Origin: Aquimarina muelleri DSM 19832
GTDB lineage: Bacteria > Bacteroidota > Bacteroidia > Flavobacteriales > Flavobacteriaceae
Assembly: GCF_000430665.1 (NCBI RefSeq)
Contig: NZ_AUML01000005.1
Coordinates: forward strand, 116,172 to 180,171
Length of the DNA stretch: 64,000 nt
Direction: 5' to 3'
A program made the position numbers and the translations under genes. Shown piece by piece: positions 15,740 to 24,886 of this stretch (positions within the stretch are counted from its first letter, which is position 1; every line of letters begins with the position of its first letter). The notes below the pieces were generated by a model. That model was not told the origin of the DNA and did not search any database. It saw only the letters and a list, made by a program, of their open reading frames with translations.

Positions 15740-18700
15740 TTATTGTTTTACAAAACGGGTAATATGTTGTTTTTTGTCTGAAGTAACTTTTAAAATATAT
15801 GTTCCAGTTTGCAAGTGATCTACTTTAATAGAAGAGTTAAAATAACCATTAGCTACTGTTTCTCCTAGTAAATTAATGATACTATAGGTTGCTCCCTGAG
15901 ATGGGTCAAACACAATATTCAATATATTTTCTTTTACAGGATTAGGATACACACTAATTTTTTGTGGTGGTGTAATTAAATCGGTTTTGTTAGCTTGCCC
16001 GTTGCAAGAGCTAATGAATGTCCATCTTGTAGTGCCACGCTCCCACAGATTACCTCTATATACTACTCTGTTCCCTGTATTATAACGAACTCCTGATCTC
16101 CACTCTACTATTCCTTCACATAAACTAGACCCACATTTTCCAAGGTTTTTCCATCCTCTTATTGTTCTTTCATATACATAATTTTTATACACAACTCGAT
16201 CTCCAACAGCATATCTAGTACCTGATACAAAAACCTCTACTCCTTCACAAATATCTGTAGTACCTCCTTCTTTGGTAGTTACCGTTAATGCAGTACTGAA
16301 GTCTGAAACATTTCCTGCCGCATCTTTAGCTTTTACTCTAAAAGTATAGGTCGTATTGGCTGTTAATCCTGTAACCGAAGATGAAATACCGCTAACGCTG
16401 GTGATCATTCTATCTCCTTGATATACATCATATCCTGTTACTGCTACATTATCTGTAGAAGCCGACCAAGATAAAGATAAAGAGGTTTCTTCAACATTAG
16501 ATGCAGTTACATTTGCAGGAACACTTGGTGCCTGAGTATCTCTGGTTTCTTTTGTAGTAACAGTTAGTGTATTGCTAAAATCGGAAACGTTTCCTGCCGC
16601 ATCTTTAGCTTTTACTCTAAAAGTATAGGTCGTATTGGCTGTTAATCCTGTAACTGAATACGAAGTACCACTAACGCTGGTAATCATTCTATCTCCTTGA
16701 TATACATCATATCCTGTTACCCCTACATTATCGGTAGAAGCAGACCAAGACAAAGATAAAGAGGTTTCTTCAACATTAGATGCAATTACATTAGCAGGAA
16801 CACTTGGTGCCTGAGTATCTCTGGTTTCTTTTGTAGTAACAGTTAGTGTATTGCTAAAATCGGAAACGTTTCCTGCCGCATCTTTAGCTTTTACTCTAAA
16901 AGTATAGGTCGTATTGGCTGTTAATCCTGTAACTGAATACGAAGTACCACTAACGCTGGTAATCATTCTATCTCCTTGATATACATCATATCCTGTTACC
17001 CCTACATTATCGGTAGAAGCAGACCAAGACAAAGATAAAGAGGTTTCTTCAACATTAGATGCAATTACATTAGCAGGAACACTTGGTGCCTGAGTATCTC
17101 TGGTTTCTTTTGTAGTAACAGTTAGTGTATTGCTAAAATCGGAAACGTTTCCTGCCGCATCTTTAGCTTTTACTCTAAAAGTATAGGTCGTATTGGCTGT
17201 TAATCCTGTAACTGAATACGAAGTACCACTAACGCTGGTAATCATTCTATCTCCTTGATATACATCATATCCTGTTACCCCTACATTATCGGTAGAAGCA
17301 GACCAAGATAAAGATAAAGAGGTTTCTTCAACATTAGATGCAATTACATTAGCAGGAACACTTGGTGCCTGGGTATCGGTAACATTTCCTTTAGGGTATT
17401 TACCTGAAATGGAAAACAATCCTAAAGAAGAGTAATCGGAATATCCTGTAGATAGATTTCCTTCTCCTACGCCATCTATTTCGATATAATAAGTACCGCT
17501 TTGTAAAGTTGTGGCAATAGATGCTTTTAAGCCTTGCAGGTCTGAAGATGCAACTTCACTTCCATTGCTATTTAATAGCCTTGCTTTAATGTTTAAGTTT
17601 GGATAATATGGATTTGGATCGAAAGAAAAGTTTACTTGCCCTCCTGAAGTTTGAAAAGAGAACACATCTTTATCTGATGTTTTTTCAATAATTCCTTCAT
17701 TATCTGCTTTAGACACATTTCCATTACTATCAGATACTAATTCTGTAGCTCCATTTATAGTATTACTATGATCGTCTTTTTTATATCCAAAACCATTTCT
17801 AGAGTTTGAAATGATTGCTAAATCATCCTGAGTATTGTTAGCATTATCATATTCTCCTTTACTCCAGTGTCCTAATGTTTTATTGGCACTCCATCCCATT
17901 ATTGGACTCCATTGCCCATGTCCTGCATAATATGTGGTTCCTGATCTGGTTCCATCATGTGCCAATCCAAGAGTATGCCCTACTTCGTGAGATCCTGTTT
18001 CTCCTGCAGACCTAGTTCCTAGATTATATACCCAACATGGATCATCAGAATTCCAACTAAAAGAGTTTAGATATGCTACTCCTCCGGATCCAGGAGCTGC
18101 ATCAGTTGTTGGTGTAAATATAGCCATCATTCTTTGGCTTTTCGGAGTAGCATCAAATACATCTCTTCTGGTAGTAACGTTTATATTAAAAGGATTAAAA
18201 TCATCTACCATAATCCTCCAAACAGCAAGAATTTTTTCATCACTAAAACCTGCAGGTTGTGCATTAATTGTTCTACCTCCTGCCCAACGGGTACCAGACA
18301 CTACCTCTCCATCAAAATCAAGATAGATAACATGAGCTGCCCCAGGAAGACTCTCTAATTGTATTTGTGCCTTTTGGACGCTTCCTGAAACAGGAGCGTT
18401 ATTAGTAATTTCTTTTTCTTGTTCAAAATCTACACATAATATACTATGGATATCCGTATCACTAGCTAATACTTGTCCATTATTATTTGTGGAGATCTTA
18501 AATGCTTTTTTCTGATCATAAAAAACAATCTCTCCAGATATTTTTCCATCCTTTTCTGTAAAACTAAAAACAGGTTCTATAGCTCTGGCATTTTTAGATT
18601 TGTTATTTAAAATATTACCAGTTACAAAATATCCGTCTACAGTATTATTTTTAACGTTGATTTTAAGATTGTATATTTTATTATCTGTTAGTTTGATATC

Positions 18701-18883
18701 AAAACTGTTATTACTTGATTTACTAGATAAAAAAGCTTGAGAGAAACTGTTTACAGTTCCTATAACGATTTCTTTTTTTTCTTGTGCAAAAGAAGAAAAA
18801 GAGAGAATAAATAAAAAGGTAGTAAGAAATACCTTTTTTAGTACATTAGAAAACATCCTTTTTTTAAGGTTTAAATTTTTCAT
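15740..18883 (-). CDS. Secreted multidomain zinc metalloprotease with four FN3 domains and a T9SS sorting domain
   Basis: A 1047-residue exported protein. The signal peptide is at about residues 1-34 (ending SFSSFAQ). The metzincin motif HEVGHTLGLAHDG starts at His299, with the Met-turn in SPIMGWS. A prepeptidase-type C-terminal beta domain follows at about 370-500. Next come four FN3 domains of 93 residues each (about 503-877), three of them identical in protein sequence. Two cysteine-bounded carbohydrate-binding 5/12-like modules follow (VGDRVVYKNYVYERT and TGNRVVYRGNLWERG). The protein ends with a type A T9SS sorting domain (ISVYPNPVKENILNI ... YILKVTS). The product is therefore exported by T9SS and probably bound to the cell surface or released to degrade protein in carbohydrate-rich material. 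Gene is monocistronic with its own terminator. Confidence 0.9.
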   Translation of the reverse strand: MKNLNLKKRMFSNVLKKVFLTTFLFILSFSSFAQEKKEIVIGTVNSFSQAFLSSKSSNNSFDIKLTDNKIYNLKINVKNNTVDGYFVTGNILNNKSKNARAIEPVFSFTEKDGKISGEIVFYDQKKAFKISTNNNGQVLASDTDIHSILCVDFEQEKEITNNAPVSGSVQKAQIQLESLPGAAHVIYLDFDGEVVSGTRWAGGRTINAQPAGFSDEKILAVWRIMVDDFNPFNINVTTRRDVFDATPKSQRMMAIFTPTTDAAPGSGGVAYLNSFSWNSDDPCWVYNLGTRSAGETGSHEVGHTLGLAHDGTRSGTTYYAGHGQWSPIMGWSANKTLGHWSKGEYDNANNTQDDLAIISNSRNGFGYKKDDHSNTINGATELVSDSNGNVSKADNEGIIEKTSDKDVFSFQTSGGQVNFSFDPNPYYPNLNIKARLLNSNGSEVASSDLQGLKASIATTLQSGTYYIEIDGVGEGNLSTGYSDYSSLGLFSISGKYPKGNVTDTQAPSVPANVIASNVEETSLSLSWSASTDNVGVTGYDVYQGDRMITSVSGTSYSVTGLTANTTYTFRVKAKDAAGNVSDFSNTLTVTTKETRDTQAPSVPANVIASNVEETSLSLSWSASTDNVGVTGYDVYQGDRMITSVSGTSYSVTGLTANTTYTFRVKAKDAAGNVSDFSNTLTVTTKETRDTQAPSVPANVIASNVEETSLSLSWSASTDNVGVTGYDVYQGDRMITSVSGTSYSVTGLTANTTYTFRVKAKDAAGNVSDFSNTLTVTTKETRDTQAPSVPANVTASNVEETSLSLSWSASTDNVAVTGYDVYQGDRMITSVSGISSSVTGLTANTTYTFRVKAKDAAGNVSDFSTALTVTTKEGGTTDICEGVEVFVSGTRYAVGDRVVYKNYVYERTIRGWKNLGKCGSSLCEGIVEWRSGVRYNTGNRVVYRGNLWERGTTRWTFISSCNGQANKTDLITPPQKISVYPNPVKENILNIVFDPSQGATYSIINLLGETVANGYFNSSIKVDHLQTGTYILKVTSDKKQHITRFVKQ
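16252..17367 (-). repeat. Four 279-bp tandem repeats encoding FN3 domains
   Basis: The landmark CCTGAGTATC recurs at 16531, 16810 and 17089, with a variant at 17368, giving an exact period of 279 bp (93 codons). The three units at 16531-17367 look almost identical at the DNA level; by eye I note one difference (GACCAAGACAAAG against GACCAAGATAAAG). The unit at 16252-16530 is clearly older. This indicates recent duplication or gene conversion. Confidence 0.9.
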
Positions 18884-18962
18884 ACTATAAGATTTAGGTA
18901 AGTGAGTTTGTGTTAAAATCTAATTATAAGATCTGCGCCAAAAGTAAGCCTTGCTCTTTTTT

Positions 18963-18979
18963 TAGATAGCCCCTATCTA
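18963..18979. promoter_or_regulatory. Palindrome upstream of the metalloprotease gene
   Basis: TAGATAGCCCCTATCTA, two 7-bp arms around CCC, about 80 bases before the protease start, in a 330-base divergent gap (18884-19213). It is a plausible operator; nothing else in the gap is recognised except AT-rich promoter-like sequence. Confidence 0.3.
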
Positions 18980-19213
18980 GAATTCATAAGGATTCAATTA
19001 GAATTCGTTATACAACAGAGAATAAATGATTGTTTGAAGAAAGTTTACTCATCATTGTTTCAAGAAAAAACAACTTATAAGGAAGATTTAAAACTTAACT
19101 ATAATTTTACTTCATCTACTAACACGAGTATATATATCTTCTTTTTTGAGAACAATAGTGCTATTTTTTTGACATAAATACCCTATTTTTGAGTCTTTAC
19201 AAAAAAACACAGA

Positions 19214-19765
19214 ATGCGAACGTTTCTTTTTTTAGGAATTATATTACTTTGTTTTGGATGTCAAAACCAAAGCGCTACCAACTCACAAGAAGAAAAACCT
19301 ATCTCTAAACTGGATAGCCTTTCTAAAGAAAAGGTCAAAATAGAAATTTTACAGCTTTCTCCTGAGGCTATTAAAAGTCTAGAAAATTTTCATGATTTTC
19401 AAAATGTTAAAAGTATAGTAAAAACTATGCATAACGCAAACCCTTTTTATATAAACAAATATGCAGATAGTGTTGATTTATTAATTGGCACTTTTAAAGA
19501 AACTTTGCCCCAAGAGTTAAGGAAAAACACCATAAAATCCCGCCTAAGTGTTTTGTCTACAGAAACAAATATATTAAAAGAACTGGGGAAAAGGGAAAAT
19601 CCTGATCCTAAAAAAATAATGGATGCAAACATCCGATTAATCAAAGCATATAACAGCCTCGTTATTCAGCTTAATGAATTATCATTAGCAATACCTGAAA
19701 ACATTGAAAAAGAACTTTTAAGAGAATCTAAAGAAGATACAGGAAAACTATCTAAGAGCTTATGA
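19214..19765 (+). CDS. Small lipoprotein of unknown function
   Basis: A 183-residue protein with a lipoprotein signal (MRTFLFLGIILLCFGCQNQ, Cys16). The mature part is helical and charged, with no recognised motif. In Flavobacteriaceae such proteins are often annotated simply as hypothetical lipoproteins. It is followed 47 bases later by an NTF2-like exported protein on the same strand, possibly the same transcript. Confidence 0.8.
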   Translation: MRTFLFLGIILLCFGCQNQSATNSQEEKPISKLDSLSKEKVKIEILQLSPEAIKSLENFHDFQNVKSIVKTMHNANPFYINKYADSVDLLIGTFKETLPQELRKNTIKSRLSVLSTETNILKELGKRENPDPKKIMDANIRLIKAYNSLVIQLNELSLAIPENIEKELLRESKEDTGKLSKSL

Positions 19766-19812
19766 AGGCACATAATAGGTATTTCATTGATGGCTTATAA
19801 AACTATAAATAG

Positions 19813-20301
19813 ATGAAAAAAATAATTTTATCCCTATCTATATTAGTATTTAATTTCACTTTTGCACAACAAAACAGTGAAATCTATACTACTTTAGAAC
19901 AATGGCATAAAGCTGCTAGTGATGCAAATTTTGATGCTTATTTTAGTCTCATGACAGAAGATGCCATTTTTATAGGTACTGATGCTACAGAAAACTGGCT
20001 CAATACTGATTTTAAAGCATTTGCAAAACCTTATTTTGATAAAGGAAAAGCTTGGAGTTTTTCTACGCTAGAAAGGAATATTTTTACTGAAGATAAATCA
20101 GATTTAGCATGGTTTGATGAGCTGTTAGATACGCAAATGGGCATATGTCGTGGTAGTGGTGTTTTACAAAAAACACCAGATGGATGGAAAATAAAACATT
20201 ATGTATTATCTATCGCTATACCTAACGCAAATGTTAAAGAAATTACTGCGCTAAAAAAAGAATTCGATACTAATTTGATAGAAAAACTAAAAAAGAAATA
20301 A
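19813..20301 (+). CDS. Exported NTF2/SnoaL-like protein
   Basis: A 162-residue protein with a signal peptide (MKKIILSLSILVFNFTFAQ). The mature protein has the small alpha+beta barrel pattern of NTF2-like proteins: an N-terminal helix pair (LEQWHKAASDANFDAYFSLM), then strands DAIFIGTDATENW and a closing DGWKIKHYVLSIAIP. Family members similar to this are annotated as nuclear transport factor 2 or SnoaL-like proteins. No catalytic assignment is possible. Only 6 bases separate it from the convergent HAD gene. Confidence 0.8.
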   Translation: MKKIILSLSILVFNFTFAQQNSEIYTTLEQWHKAASDANFDAYFSLMTEDAIFIGTDATENWLNTDFKAFAKPYFDKGKAWSFSTLERNIFTEDKSDLAWFDELLDTQMGICRGSGVLQKTPDGWKIKHYVLSIAIPNANVKEITALKKEFDTNLIEKLKKK

Positions 20302-20307
20302 GGTGTA

Positions 20308-20988
20308 TTAATTAGAAATTAATGATTTTTTAAATTCTTCTAAATTTGAAAACCATTTTTTAGCACCATTTTCTAAAAGAGCTATTTTATTTTTATCTCC
20401 TATTCCTATAAAATCAATGGATAAGTTCTGTGCTGTTTTTAGATCCCAAATACCGTCCCCTACAGAAATAATTTTATCAAAATGAGGGTTATTATAGAAC
20501 CTTTTAGCTTTTTCGATTGCATCCAAAACAAACCCCTCTCTGGATTCATGTGTTTTTGATGTAGCTAGCACCCTTTCATCATACCATATACTACATTGAT
20601 CTAACTTCATCATTGCAGGTTTTGGTAATGCTCCTGTAGCAAAACAAAATGATACTTTTTTTTCTCTCAAAAAAGTAATTAAGGATTTTGCTCCTTCAAT
20701 TTCTTTTACAGGATCAAACGTATTCATTTGATCTATAAGATTAATTTCTAAATCTTCTATTAAATTATTGTGAAAGGGTTCTTTAAAATTACGCTCATAG
20801 TTATATCGCAATGCATAGCTATCGGTATGATGCTTGTAATTATTATAATCGGTATCAATATCCAAAATACCTATAGCCAGCAAAGCTCTGGTAACCGAAA
20901 TCAAATACATCGGTACACTATCGGTAAGTGTTCCATCGATATCAAATATAAATAATGTGTTTTTCAGATCTTTTCTTTTATAATTAAT
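20308..20988 (-). CDS. HAD-superfamily hydrolase with an uncertain or damaged start
   Basis: The nucleophile motif FDIDGTLTDS lies upstream of the first in-frame ATG (20910), so the true protein must begin earlier. Reading on, the frame is open to a stop just beyond 20994 but contains no ATG, GTG or TTG; the only candidate starts are ATT at 20988 (ATT AAT TAT AAA) and CTG at 20967. A later Lys and the motif IISVGDGIWDLKTAQNLSID complete a HAD phosphatase-like protein of about 226 residues. A degenerate copy of the dispersed repeat abuts this start from 20982, so the original ATG may have been lost. The protein may use a rare start, or be a young pseudogene. The coordinate given is the ATT. 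Confidence 0.7.
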   Translation of the reverse strand: MNYKRKDLKNTLFIFDIDGTLTDSVPMYLISVTRALLAIGILDIDTDYNNYKHHTDSYALRYNYERNFKEPFHNNLIEDLEINLIDQMNTFDPVKEIEGAKSLITFLREKKVSFCFATGALPKPAMMKLDQCSIWYDERVLATSKTHESREGFVLDAIEKAKRFYNNPHFDKIISVGDGIWDLKTAQNLSIDFIGIGDKNKIALLENGAKKWFSNLEEFKKSLISN

Positions 20989-21081
20989 ACCCTTAGAGCA
21001 AACTCACAAACTATGCTTCTAAAAGTATATTTTGTTTTCTTGGTAAGCCTTACAGAATTAAACTTTTCAATATAAATTAAA
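20982..21081 (+). repeat. Diverged copy of the dispersed 100-bp repeat
   Basis: It matches the consensus through TTAGAGCAAACTCACAAACT, ATGCTTCT, AAGTATATTTTGTTTTC, GTAAGCCT and GAATTAAAC. It spans the gap between the HAD gene start and the TonB receptor stop codon at 21077 and slightly overlaps both. Confidence 0.65.
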
Positions 21082-23482
21082 GTGTATATTTTAAGGATAC
21101 TATAAAATTTCTTCCTGCCGCAGCTATACCAGAAGAGTATGGTCTGTATCGTTGATCTGTAATGTTTTCTACAGATAGTATACTTTTTAATTTTTCTGTT
21201 ATTTGGTATTGCGTCCTTACATTAAGTGTATACCAGGATGGGGAATACGGATTTCCGTTTTGGTCTGTTGCATACAAATAATCTTTACTTTGTTCTGACG
21301 GAGAGAGATTCTCAAAACTCAAACTACCATTATATACAGAAAACACATCTATCGATAATTTGGGCAGGATATAACTTATTTTTGTTGTTCCAAATTGTGG
21401 CGACACATGTCTCGCTGGAGCTGTCGATCCGTTATCCAGCTCTTCTTCCCCACCAACAAAAGTGTATTTAGAGATTAATTTTAAGTTTTCGGAAAACTTA
21501 TATTCCAGTCCAGCTTCAAAACCATATATTTTGGCATTAGCCGCATTTTGAATAGCCTGTACATTACTTAACTCCCCCCCATACTCAATTTGTGTCTCCC
21601 CATTAAGATTAAAATCTCTACGCACCAAGGCATCATCTAAATGTGTATAATATGTAGATAAATCTAAAGAAAAATTAGTATCCAAATTAAGTCGCACTCC
21701 TAATTCCCCATTATACGCATTTTCAGATTTTATATTTGGATTTGGCACCACTACAGACCCTGGTTCTGAATCAAAAATTTTACCTACATCATCTATATTT
21801 GGTGCTCTAAAAGCGGTAGAAAAATTCAATTTCCATTGTATTATATCATTAGGCAACCAGCTTAATCCTGCGGTACTAGTTACTGCTTCTGTATCTATAT
21901 TCCCTTCAGTAAATGGAAAATCAAAAAATTTAGTATCAAATTCTGAATATAAAATAATTCTATTATATCGTAATCCTCCTTGAAACCTTAGTTTGTCACT
22001 AAATTTATGTCTAATACTAGCATATCCAGCAATAGATTGCCAGGTAGCTCCGTCTGGATATCTGGATGGCGCATCTACTGTCATATTCGTTTGTGTATCA
22101 AACTCAGCGCCGTTTGAATTTACTTGGTTTAAAACATATTCTAGACCATAATACAGTGTTGTTTTTTCGGTATACTTTTTTTCAAAATCTAAATTTAATG
22201 AATATGCATCTACTTGTTCTTTGGTTTTGGAAAAAACGGTACTTCTAAAATCTCGATCGTTCCTGCTCTCTTCAAAATATTGGTATGCTGCAGTAACCTT
22301 CATTTCATCATAAAACAAACTTTTTGATTTATGTAATGCTTGTAGGTTACTCATAAACCATTTTTGTGGACCATAAAACCATTCTGCAGATCTTAAATTT
22401 CCTTTTCTACGTCTTATTAAACGATCATAACGAGGATAATCTGAAGTTTCACTATACATAAGGCTTGCTTCAAAATCCCATTCTTTATTTGGAGCGAAAC
22501 GTATTTTTTGTAACAAGTTAATCTGATCATATCCTGTAAAAACTTGTTCTTTTGGATTATCATTTTGAATAACAAAATCTTCTCCATTTAAAACCTCCAC
22601 ATATTCATTTCTTAGATATTCTTCGGGACCATGACTACCCATTTTTAAGTTATCAAAATCAGTATAACTTGCACTGGTAAAAAAAGCCCATTTTTCTAAT
22701 CCTATATTAAAATCTACATGCCCAGTCTTTTCATTACTAGCGCTTGCATATCTAGCCTGTGCATTACCACTAAACCAATCTTTATCATGTAAAGCAAATT
22801 TAGGTCGTGTGGTATAAAAATTTAATACTCCTCCTACAGCGTCACTACCATAAACTACAGATCCTGGTCCTAAGATAACTTCGGTTCTATCTACTGTAAA
22901 AGGGTCTATAGATATTACATTTTGTACATTTCCACCTCTAAAAATTGCAGTATTCATACGCACCCCATCTATTGCCAGCAATAATCGATTGGTAGAAAAA
23001 CCTCTAATAATAGGGCTACCTCCTCCTAATTGACTTTTTTGAATAAATACCTGACCACTACTTTGTAATAGATCTGCGGATGTTTGTGGTGTAGCAAATG
23101 CTATTTCATCAGAGTTAATACTTACTATCTTTTGTGTTACATCTTTTTGTTCTTGCTCCCATTTTGAAACAGAAATAATTACCTCAGAAAGTTGATTTTC
23201 GTCTAATATTAAATATACGGAATTTGATTTTGATATTTTTGACTTAAGAATATGAGTTTGTAGATGAGAAACATGTGTAAAATATAAAATCTCTGTTTCT
23301 AAAAAAATCGATATATCTGCAACCCCATAAAAATCAGTAATGGTACTTTTAGACTTGTCTATATTATAAATAGCTACATTAGGAATAGGCTCGTTATTAG
23401 ATGTACTATATACTGTTATTTCTTGAGCATTGGTAGACAACACAAAAAATAAAGTAAATAAAAGGAGTGTGATTAATCGCAT
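21077..23482 (-). CDS. TonB-dependent outer-membrane receptor
   Basis: An 801-residue outer-membrane receptor. It has a signal peptide (ending TNAQ at about residue 19). A carboxypeptidase-regulatory-like domain follows at about 20-100. A plug domain at about 120-225 includes SADLLQSSGQVFIQKSQLGG and VILGPGSVVYGSDAVGGVLN. The beta-barrel ends RNFIVSLKYTL, a typical terminal strand. The plug sequences are closer to the FecA/hemin-haemoglobin group than to SusC, and no SusD partner follows, so an iron or small-ligand substrate is more likely than a glycan (inference). It starts 4 bases after recO and appears to be read through from it. Confidence 0.94.
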   Translation of the reverse strand: MRLITLLLFTLFFVLSTNAQEITVYSTSNNEPIPNVAIYNIDKSKSTITDFYGVADISIFLETEILYFTHVSHLQTHILKSKISKSNSVYLILDENQLSEVIISVSKWEQEQKDVTQKIVSINSDEIAFATPQTSADLLQSSGQVFIQKSQLGGGSPIIRGFSTNRLLLAIDGVRMNTAIFRGGNVQNVISIDPFTVDRTEVILGPGSVVYGSDAVGGVLNFYTTRPKFALHDKDWFSGNAQARYASASNEKTGHVDFNIGLEKWAFFTSASYTDFDNLKMGSHGPEEYLRNEYVEVLNGEDFVIQNDNPKEQVFTGYDQINLLQKIRFAPNKEWDFEASLMYSETSDYPRYDRLIRRRKGNLRSAEWFYGPQKWFMSNLQALHKSKSLFYDEMKVTAAYQYFEESRNDRDFRSTVFSKTKEQVDAYSLNLDFEKKYTEKTTLYYGLEYVLNQVNSNGAEFDTQTNMTVDAPSRYPDGATWQSIAGYASIRHKFSDKLRFQGGLRYNRIILYSEFDTKFFDFPFTEGNIDTEAVTSTAGLSWLPNDIIQWKLNFSTAFRAPNIDDVGKIFDSEPGSVVVPNPNIKSENAYNGELGVRLNLDTNFSLDLSTYYTHLDDALVRRDFNLNGETQIEYGGELSNVQAIQNAANAKIYGFEAGLEYKFSENLKLISKYTFVGGEEELDNGSTAPARHVSPQFGTTKISYILPKLSIDVFSVYNGSLSFENLSPSEQSKDYLYATDQNGNPYSPSWYTLNVRTQYQITEKLKSILSVENITDQRYRPYSSGIAAAGRNFIVSLKYTL

Positions 23483-23486
23483 TATA

Positions 23487-24206
23487 CTAATTAAAAATTT
23501 CGTTTAAAACAGATAGTGATTTTGGTTTTTTAAAACCATGCAAATGTAACTCAAAATATACTAATAGCATAGCAAGAAGATCTCTACGTATTGCCTTAGA
23601 TAATTTTATATACATACTTGCTTCAAATGTTTTACCTAAAAAAAACTTAAACTGCGCTATATGTTGTCCATCAATACAATATGCATTATTGCTGCTAGAC
23701 TGAAAAACACCTTCTAACATATTAAAATAGTTTGCTTTTGCAATAGGGATATCTGGATAAAAACCTAAATATTGTGTGAGTTTAATTAAAAAAACTATAT
23801 GAAAATTTCCTATAGTTTCATGTTCGTCTAACCATATCAATACTGTTTCTAAGTATTCAAATAAATCTACATTAGCCTCTTCTTCATGTATAGAATTTTT
23901 AAGAACTTCAGAAATAAAGAACACAAGGGAACTTTTCACAAAATTCGTATGTAATGTTTTATAAGTTGTTTTTATTTTTGCTTCTTTAATTCTTTCTAAA
24001 GAACCTTTGTCTTTATGAAACGCTTCTATTTCTAATAAAGTGAGAGGCTGAAACAATGAAGCTCTTATTTTTCCTCTTCTAGATTTTAAAACTCCTCTTA
24101 ATAAATAGGATCGTAATCCATTTGTTTTGGTAAATAATGAAACAATTAAGTCTGCCTCGCTATATCGTAAGGAATGTATAACTATTGCAGGGGATTTGAT
24201 AATCAT
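23487..24206 (-). CDS. recO: DNA repair protein RecO
   Basis: A 239-residue RecO-like recombination mediator. The N-terminal OB fold runs from PAIVIHSLRYSEADLIVSLF to GLRSYLLRGVLKSRRGKIRA. The remaining helical domain is typical in length. RecO acts with RecR to load RecA at single-strand gaps. The gene is directly upstream of the TonB receptor, with 4 bases between them. Confidence 0.95.
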   Translation of the reverse strand: MIIKSPAIVIHSLRYSEADLIVSLFTKTNGLRSYLLRGVLKSRRGKIRASLFQPLTLLEIEAFHKDKGSLERIKEAKIKTTYKTLHTNFVKSSLVFFISEVLKNSIHEEEANVDLFEYLETVLIWLDEHETIGNFHIVFLIKLTQYLGFYPDIPIAKANYFNMLEGVFQSSSNNAYCIDGQHIAQFKFFLGKTFEASMYIKLSKAIRRDLLAMLLVYFELHLHGFKKPKSLSVLNEIFN

Positions 24207-24248
24207 TGTATGTTATAATATGTAAAAAAAAGAATCTAATTTGATGTA

Positions 24249-24809
24249 TTAATAACAGATGTTTTTCATATCAAAAGCAAGGGTTATATAGGTGTTGTTA
24301 TTAAATTTAAACTCATCTATTATTTGCCAACCTAATTTTTTGGTATGTGCCTTTTCTGAAACTATATTTATTTTATTTATAAATGTGATACTAACTGAGT
24401 ACTTTTTAAACAATTCTATTCTCATTTCTTCAAAAATAAGATTTAATACACCTTGCCCCCTATAGTTTTTATCGATACAAACCGGCCCATACTGAAAACT
24501 GTTTTTTGTAGTAATCTCCTTTTCATTAAAGGATAACTTTGGGAAGCGAGAGATCATAAAAGTAAAGATATCCCACTGTTTAAAGTACTCCCAGCTTCCT
24601 GCAAAAGCATACGCAATTATTGAAGTTTCGTGTTCTGCTATAAAAAGCCCGTCTTGTGCAATTATTTCTTCTATCTGGGGTATTGTAAATGGTGTTGTTA
24701 CAAAGCCACTATCTCTTTCCTGTTCGGTTAAGTTTTTATACAGGTATTTTTCTTGTAATGTCAAAACCCCTTTTATATCGAACTTATTTGCGATTCGTGT
24801 TTTAATCAT
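24249..24809 (-). CDS. GNAT-family N-acetyltransferase
   Basis: A protein of about 186 residues with a GNAT core. The acetyl-CoA motif A is visible as YGPVCIDKNYRGQGVLNLIF, followed by EEMRIELFK. I placed the start at MIKTRIANKFDIKGVLTL (24809), because the longer reading frame runs through a terminator hairpin at 24836-24868 with residues that do not look native. Substrate unknown. Confidence 0.85.
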   Translation of the reverse strand: MIKTRIANKFDIKGVLTLQEKYLYKNLTEQERDSGFVTTPFTIPQIEEIIAQDGLFIAEHETSIIAYAFAGSWEYFKQWDIFTFMISRFPKLSFNEKEITTKNSFQYGPVCIDKNYRGQGVLNLIFEEMRIELFKKYSVSITFINKINIVSEKAHTKKLGWQIIDEFKFNNNTYITLAFDMKNICY

Positions 24810-24835
24810 ATCTAGGTTTTTACTATAATCAACAA

Positions 24836-24868
24836 AGCCGTTCAAGATACAACTTAAACGGCTTTTTT
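24836..24868 (-). terminator. Terminator after the DUF5018-like lipoprotein gene
   Basis: Hairpin GCCGTT...AACGGC with a secondary AAG/CTT pair in the loop, followed on the minus strand by a T run. A near-identical hairpin with the same loop (CAAGATACAACTT) is at 26134-26173, downstream of gdhA. Confidence 0.8.
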
Positions 24869-24886
24869 AATAGTTAGTGTTTAGAT

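Noticed and set aside
16252..17367. Tandem 279-bp repeats considered as a CRISPR-like or satellite array
   Set aside because: They are in frame and encode complete FN3 domains with no spacers.
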